Source: Chloroflexota bacterium
GTDB taxonomy: Bacteria > Chloroflexota > UBA6077
DNA length: 9,236 bases
Direction of reading: 5' to 3'
Assembly: GCA_021806765.1 (NCBI GenBank)
Contig: JAJZQR010000205.1
Location: 1-9,236, forward strand
Within the stretch, counting starts at the first letter, position 1; each line of letters begins with the position of its first letter. The position numbers were made by a program, and so were the translations under genes. This document shows, piece by piece, positions 7,226 through 9,236 of this stretch. The notes under the pieces are model-generated. The model did not search any database. It saw only the letters and a program-made list of their open reading frames with translations, and had not been told where the DNA came from.

Positions 7226-8995
7226 TCAGCTCTTCTGGGGCAGAACGACGGCCAGGTGCAGATCCCGCAGTTGGACGGGATCTACCTCCGACGGTGCGCT
7301 CATCATGAGATCCACGGCCGCCTGGTTCTTGGGGAAGGCTATGACGTCTCGGATGCTGCGGGAGTCGGCCAGCAGCATCACCAACCGATCGATGCCGGGG
7401 GCGATGCCGCCGTGGGGCGGGGCGCCGTACTGGAAGGCCTCCAGCATGTGGCCGAACCGCCGGTGGATCTCCTCCTTGGGGTAGTTGAGCAACTCGAAGA
7501 TCCTCTCCTGGACATCGCTCCGGTGGATCCTGATGCTCCCGCTCCCGATCTCCATGCCGTTGCAGACGATGTCGTAGCAGTCGGCCCGAACCTTCAGCGG
7601 ATCGGTGTCCAGCAGATGAACGTCGTCGGGCTTGGGCGAGGTGAAGGGATGGTGGGTTGGATCGTACCGTTGCTCCGCCTCGCTCCACTCGAAGAGCGGG
7701 AAGTCCACCACCCACGCCCAGGCCAGGTAGTTCTCGTCCAGCAGACCCAGCCGCTTGCCCATCTCCAGCCGCAGCGCCCCCAGGGAAGCAGCCACCACCC
7801 CGGGTTTGTCGGCGATGGCCAGCATCAGATCGCCGGGCTGCAACTCCACCCGCTCCGCCATGGCCGCCATCTGCCCCTCGGTGACAAACTTGCCGAAGGA
7901 GGAGCGGAAGCCGCCGGCGTCCCTGGCAGCCCAGGCGAGTCCCCTGGCGCCGAAGCCGCGAGCCGCCTCGACCAGTTCATCCAACTGCTTCCGGCTGTAG
8001 CTACCGGCCCCCTGGGCCCTGATCGCCTTGACCTGGCCCCCCTCGGCCACGGCCTTGCGGAACACCTCGAAGTCGGTGGCGGCAGCGATGTCGGACAGGT
8101 CCACCATCGGCATATCGAAACGCAGGTCCGGCTTGTCGGTGCCGTAGCGCGCCAGGGCCTCGGCGTAGGTGAGCCGGGGGAAGGGCTTGTTGAGCCTCTT
8201 GGTAGTGAGGCTCTCCACCATGGTGATGACCAACTCCTCGATCAGGTTCAGGATGTCCTCCTGAGTGACGAAGGACATCTCCAGGTCCAGTTGAGTGAAC
8301 TCGGGCTGCCGATCGGCCCGCAGGTCCTCGTCTCGGAAGCAGCGAGCGATCTGGAAGTACTTATCGACGCCGGCCACCATCAGCAACTGCTTCAACTGCT
8401 GCGGTGACTGGGGCAGGGCGTAGAACTCCCCGGGATGGACGCGGCTGGGAACCAGATAGTCCCGGGCACCCTCGGGCGTGCTCTTGATCAGCATGGGGGT
8501 CTCGACCTCCAGGAAGCCTCGCACGTCCAGGAAGTCGCGGATGTGTTTGATAACCCGGTGCCGGAGGGTCAGGTTGCGGGCCATCTCGGGACGGCGAAGG
8601 TCCAGGTATCGGTACTTCAGCCGCACCGACTCGTCTACGTTGGCCTCGTCGGACATGCTGAAGGGAGGGGTGAGGGACGGGTTCAGGACGGCGACCGATT
8701 CAGCGACCACCTCGATCTGGCCGGTGGGCAGGTTCTTGTTCTCGGTAGCGGGTGGCCGGCGGTTTACCGTTCCCACCACCTCGATGACGTATTCCGATCG
8801 GCACTCGGCCGCAACGGCGTGAGCTGCCTGCGAGACCTGAGGGTTGACCACCACCTGGGTGATCCCGTAGCGGTCCCGAAGATCGATGAAGATGAGCCCG
8901 CCGTGATCTCTCTGTCGGTGGACCCAACCCTGCAGTACCGTAGTGGTGCCGGCATCGCTGGCCCTCAGTTCTCCACACGTGGCTGTCCGCTTCAC
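7226..8995 (-). CDS. aspS: Aspartyl-tRNA synthetase, bacterial type
   Basis: This 589-residue cytoplasmic class II enzyme activates aspartate with ATP and loads it on tRNA(Asp). It has the usual bacterial length of about 590. The N-terminal OB-fold that reads the anticodon spans about 1-105 ([11 protein letters not shown] at 23-33). The catalytic core has the aspartate-site region [12 protein letters not shown] (173-184), motif 2 [14 protein letters not shown] (220-233) and motif 3 with G-I-D-R (534-537). The bacteria-specific GAD insertion lies between motifs 2 and 3. The start is GTG at 8995-8993: K-R-T follows as in homologues, and GGAGG sits four bases upstream. The frame stays open to 9190, but those codons cross a palindrome and the promoter. 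Residue 31 is His, the residue found in non-discriminating AspRS, and residue 83 is Ala. The gene converges on the ABC operon and has its own promoter. Confidence 0.97.
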   Translation of the reverse strand: MKRTATCGELRASDAGTTTVLQGWVHRQRDHGGLIFIDLRDRYGITQVVVNPQVSQAAHAVAAECRSEYVIEVVGTVNRRPPATENKNLPTGQIEVVAESVAVLNPSLTPPFSMSDEANVDESVRLKYRYLDLRRPEMARNLTLRHRVIKHIRDFLDVRGFLEVETPMLIKSTPEGARDYLVPSRVHPGEFYALPQSPQQLKQLLMVAGVDKYFQIARCFRDEDLRADRQPEFTQLDLEMSFVTQEDILNLIEELVITMVESLTTKRLNKPFPRLTYAEALARYGTDKPDLRFDMPMVDLSDIAAATDFEVFRKAVAEGGQVKAIRAQGAGSYSRKQLDELVEAARGFGARGLAWAARDAGGFRSSFGKFVTEGQMAAMAERVELQPGDLMLAIADKPGVVAASLGALRLEMGKRLGLLDENYLAWAWVVDFPLFEWSEAEQRYDPTHHPFTSPKPDDVHLLDTDPLKVRADCYDIVCNGMEIGSGSIRIHRSDVQERIFELLNYPKEEIHRRFGHMLEAFQYGAPPHGGIAPGIDRLVMLLADSRSIRDVIAFPKNQAAVDLMMSAPSEVDPVQLRDLHLAVVLPQKS

Positions 8996-8999
8996 TGTC

Positions 9000-9004
9000 C
9001 CTCC
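9000..9004 (-). promoter_or_regulatory. Ribosome binding site fixing the GTG start of aspS
   Basis: On the - strand GGAGG (9004-9000) precedes GTG by four bases, and a second G-rich patch AAGGGAG (9013-9007) lies 11 bases upstream. The only nearby ATG (within TATATGC) is out of frame. This supports GTG at 8995 as the start, though the GGAGG spacing is shorter than the usual 5-9 bases. Confidence 0.65.
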
Positions 9005-9022
9005 GCTCCCTTTGCATATAAG

Positions 9023-9040
9023 GGCCCCTGCGTCGGGGCC
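9023..9040 (-). promoter_or_regulatory. Leader hairpin of aspS
   Basis: GGCCCC and GGGGCC form a perfect 6-bp GC stem around a 6-base loop in the predicted 5' leader, 27 bases before the GTG. No T-box motif or other known riboswitch core is visible, so a synthetase-type tRNA-sensing leader is not supported. The hairpin may be only structural or may tune translation. Confidence 0.4.
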
Positions 9041-9064
9041 GTCTGTGCGCCCAATTCTGAGAAA

Positions 9065-9093
9065 ACAGTACCACGCGGGGTATCCACCGTCAA
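9065..9093 (-). promoter_or_regulatory. Candidate sigma-70 promoter of aspS
   Basis: Reading the - strand, TTGACG (9093-9088, five of six matches) is followed after exactly 17 bases by TACTGT (9070-9065, three of six matches). Transcription would start near 9058 and give a leader of about 63 bases before the GTG. Its place just upstream of the chosen start also argues that the open frame above it is not translated. Confidence 0.55.
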
Positions 9094-9100
9094 ATGCACC

Positions 9101-9118
9101 CAATTTCAGCTGAAATTG
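9101..9118. promoter_or_regulatory. Perfect 18-bp palindrome upstream of the aspS promoter
   Basis: CAATTTCAGCTGAAATTG is its own reverse complement with no loop, the form of a binding site for a dimeric regulator rather than an RNA terminator. It is AT-rich in a GC-rich setting and is flanked on both sides by GCACC (9096-9100 and 9118-9122). Its centre is about 19 bases upstream of the -35 hexamer, near -52, a place where activators commonly bind. No regulator is encoded in the window. Confidence 0.6.
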
Positions 9119-9167
9119 CACCATAAGGGAGCGTCTTGGCGACGGCCGCAGGAAGGAATCCTTTGTA

Positions 9168-9182
9168 GGGGTGGGGCACCCC
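9168..9182. repeat. Short G/C inverted repeat
   Basis: GGGGTG (9168-9173) and CACCCC (9177-9182) are exact reverse complements around GGG. It directly precedes the dRS3-like palindrome and may be part of the same intergenic repeat block. Confidence 0.4.
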
Positions 9183-9188
9183 ATCGTC

Positions 9189-9208
9189 ATTCCCGCGAAA
9201 GCGGGAAT
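9189..9208. repeat. dRS3-like dispersed repeat with GAAA loop
   Basis: ATTCCCGC (9189-9196) and GCGGGAAT (9201-9208) are exact reverse complements around GAAA, so RNA from the + strand would form a hairpin capped by a GNRA tetraloop. The ATTCCC-N8-GGGAAT layout is that of the dRS3 repeat described in Neisseria, where copies flank larger repeats and serve as prophage insertion targets. Very similar sequences occur in the spacers of many unrelated bacteria. The window ends in TGGATTC (9230-9236), which matches the reverse complement of GAATCCA at the repeat's right edge (9205-9211). That may be the start of a second, inverted copy. Confidence 0.7.
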
Positions 9209-9236
9209 CCATTAACCACGCCGGGAGGCTGGATTC

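Noticed and set aside
7256..8407. Open frame of 383 residues on the + strand opposite aspS
   Set aside because: It mirrors the aspS reading frame, has no known motif and no convincing ribosome site. AspRS is certain from its class II motifs.
8996..9058. T-box or other riboswitch in the aspS leader
   Set aside because: The predicted leader is only about 63 bases, too short for a T-box, and no T-box sequence is present; only a 6-bp hairpin is seen.
8996..9190. 65-residue N-terminal extension of AspRS
   Set aside because: The codons cross the promoter candidate and the 18-bp palindrome. Homologues begin just before K-R-T, and GGAGG precedes the GTG.
1..9236. tRNA, rRNA, CRISPR, transposase, toxin-antitoxin or phage genes
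   Set aside because: Coding sequence fills almost the whole window with assigned genes. The spacers (all under 250 bases) show no repeat array, cloverleaf or mobile-element gene that I could recognise.

Overview
The window is high-GC bacterial chromosome. It carries the end of one aldolase-family gene, a complete five-gene peptide-type ABC importer operon on the + strand, and a convergent aspartyl-tRNA synthetase gene on the - strand. The best guess for the host is Chloroflexota or a similar high-GC, little-cultured phylum. The reasons are the Tat-exported lipoprotein binding protein with a long Ala/Pro/Thr linker, the style of its K-Y-G-G-T-W start, and the palindrome-rich spacers. This is inference from style, not a computed placement.

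Layout. Positions 1-503 hold the C-terminal 166 residues of a dihydrodipicolinate synthase (DHDPS)/N-acetylneuraminate lyase superfamily protein. It keeps the catalytic Tyr and the Schiff-base Lys but lacks the Arg expected of true DapA. A TTGACA promoter candidate overlaps its stop codon. Next come a 718-residue family 5 solute-binding lipoprotein (667-2823), a 17-bp intergenic stem-loop, two permeases (2919-3908 and 3908-5044, overlapping by one base) and two ATPases (5055-6083 and 6085-7116). After a 109-base convergent spacer with two GC-rich hairpins, aspS runs on the - strand (8995 down to 7226) from a GTG start. The 241 bases upstream of aspS hold its likely promoter, a leader hairpin, a perfect 18-bp palindrome and, at the edge, a dRS3-like repeat (inverted repeat of the type named in Neisseria) with a GAAA loop.

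How the genes work together. The lipoprotein captures a peptide or other oligomeric ligand outside the membrane, the two permeases form the channel, and the two different ATPases power import. The spacing between the last four genes (1-base overlap, 10-base gap, 1-base gap) indicates one transcript with coupled translation. The hairpin after the binding-protein gene would let that protein be made in excess. The upstream lyase gene may feed on an imported compound, but it seems to have its own transcription unit and the link is only positional. AspRS is a housekeeping gene that simply converges on the operon.

I see no phage, toxin-antitoxin, CRISPR, insertion sequence or RNA gene. I found no clearly new system. 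The points most worth following are the regulatory stem-loop, the non-DapA active site of the lyase, the predicted non-discriminating AspRS, the palindrome upstream of aspS, and the edge repeat.
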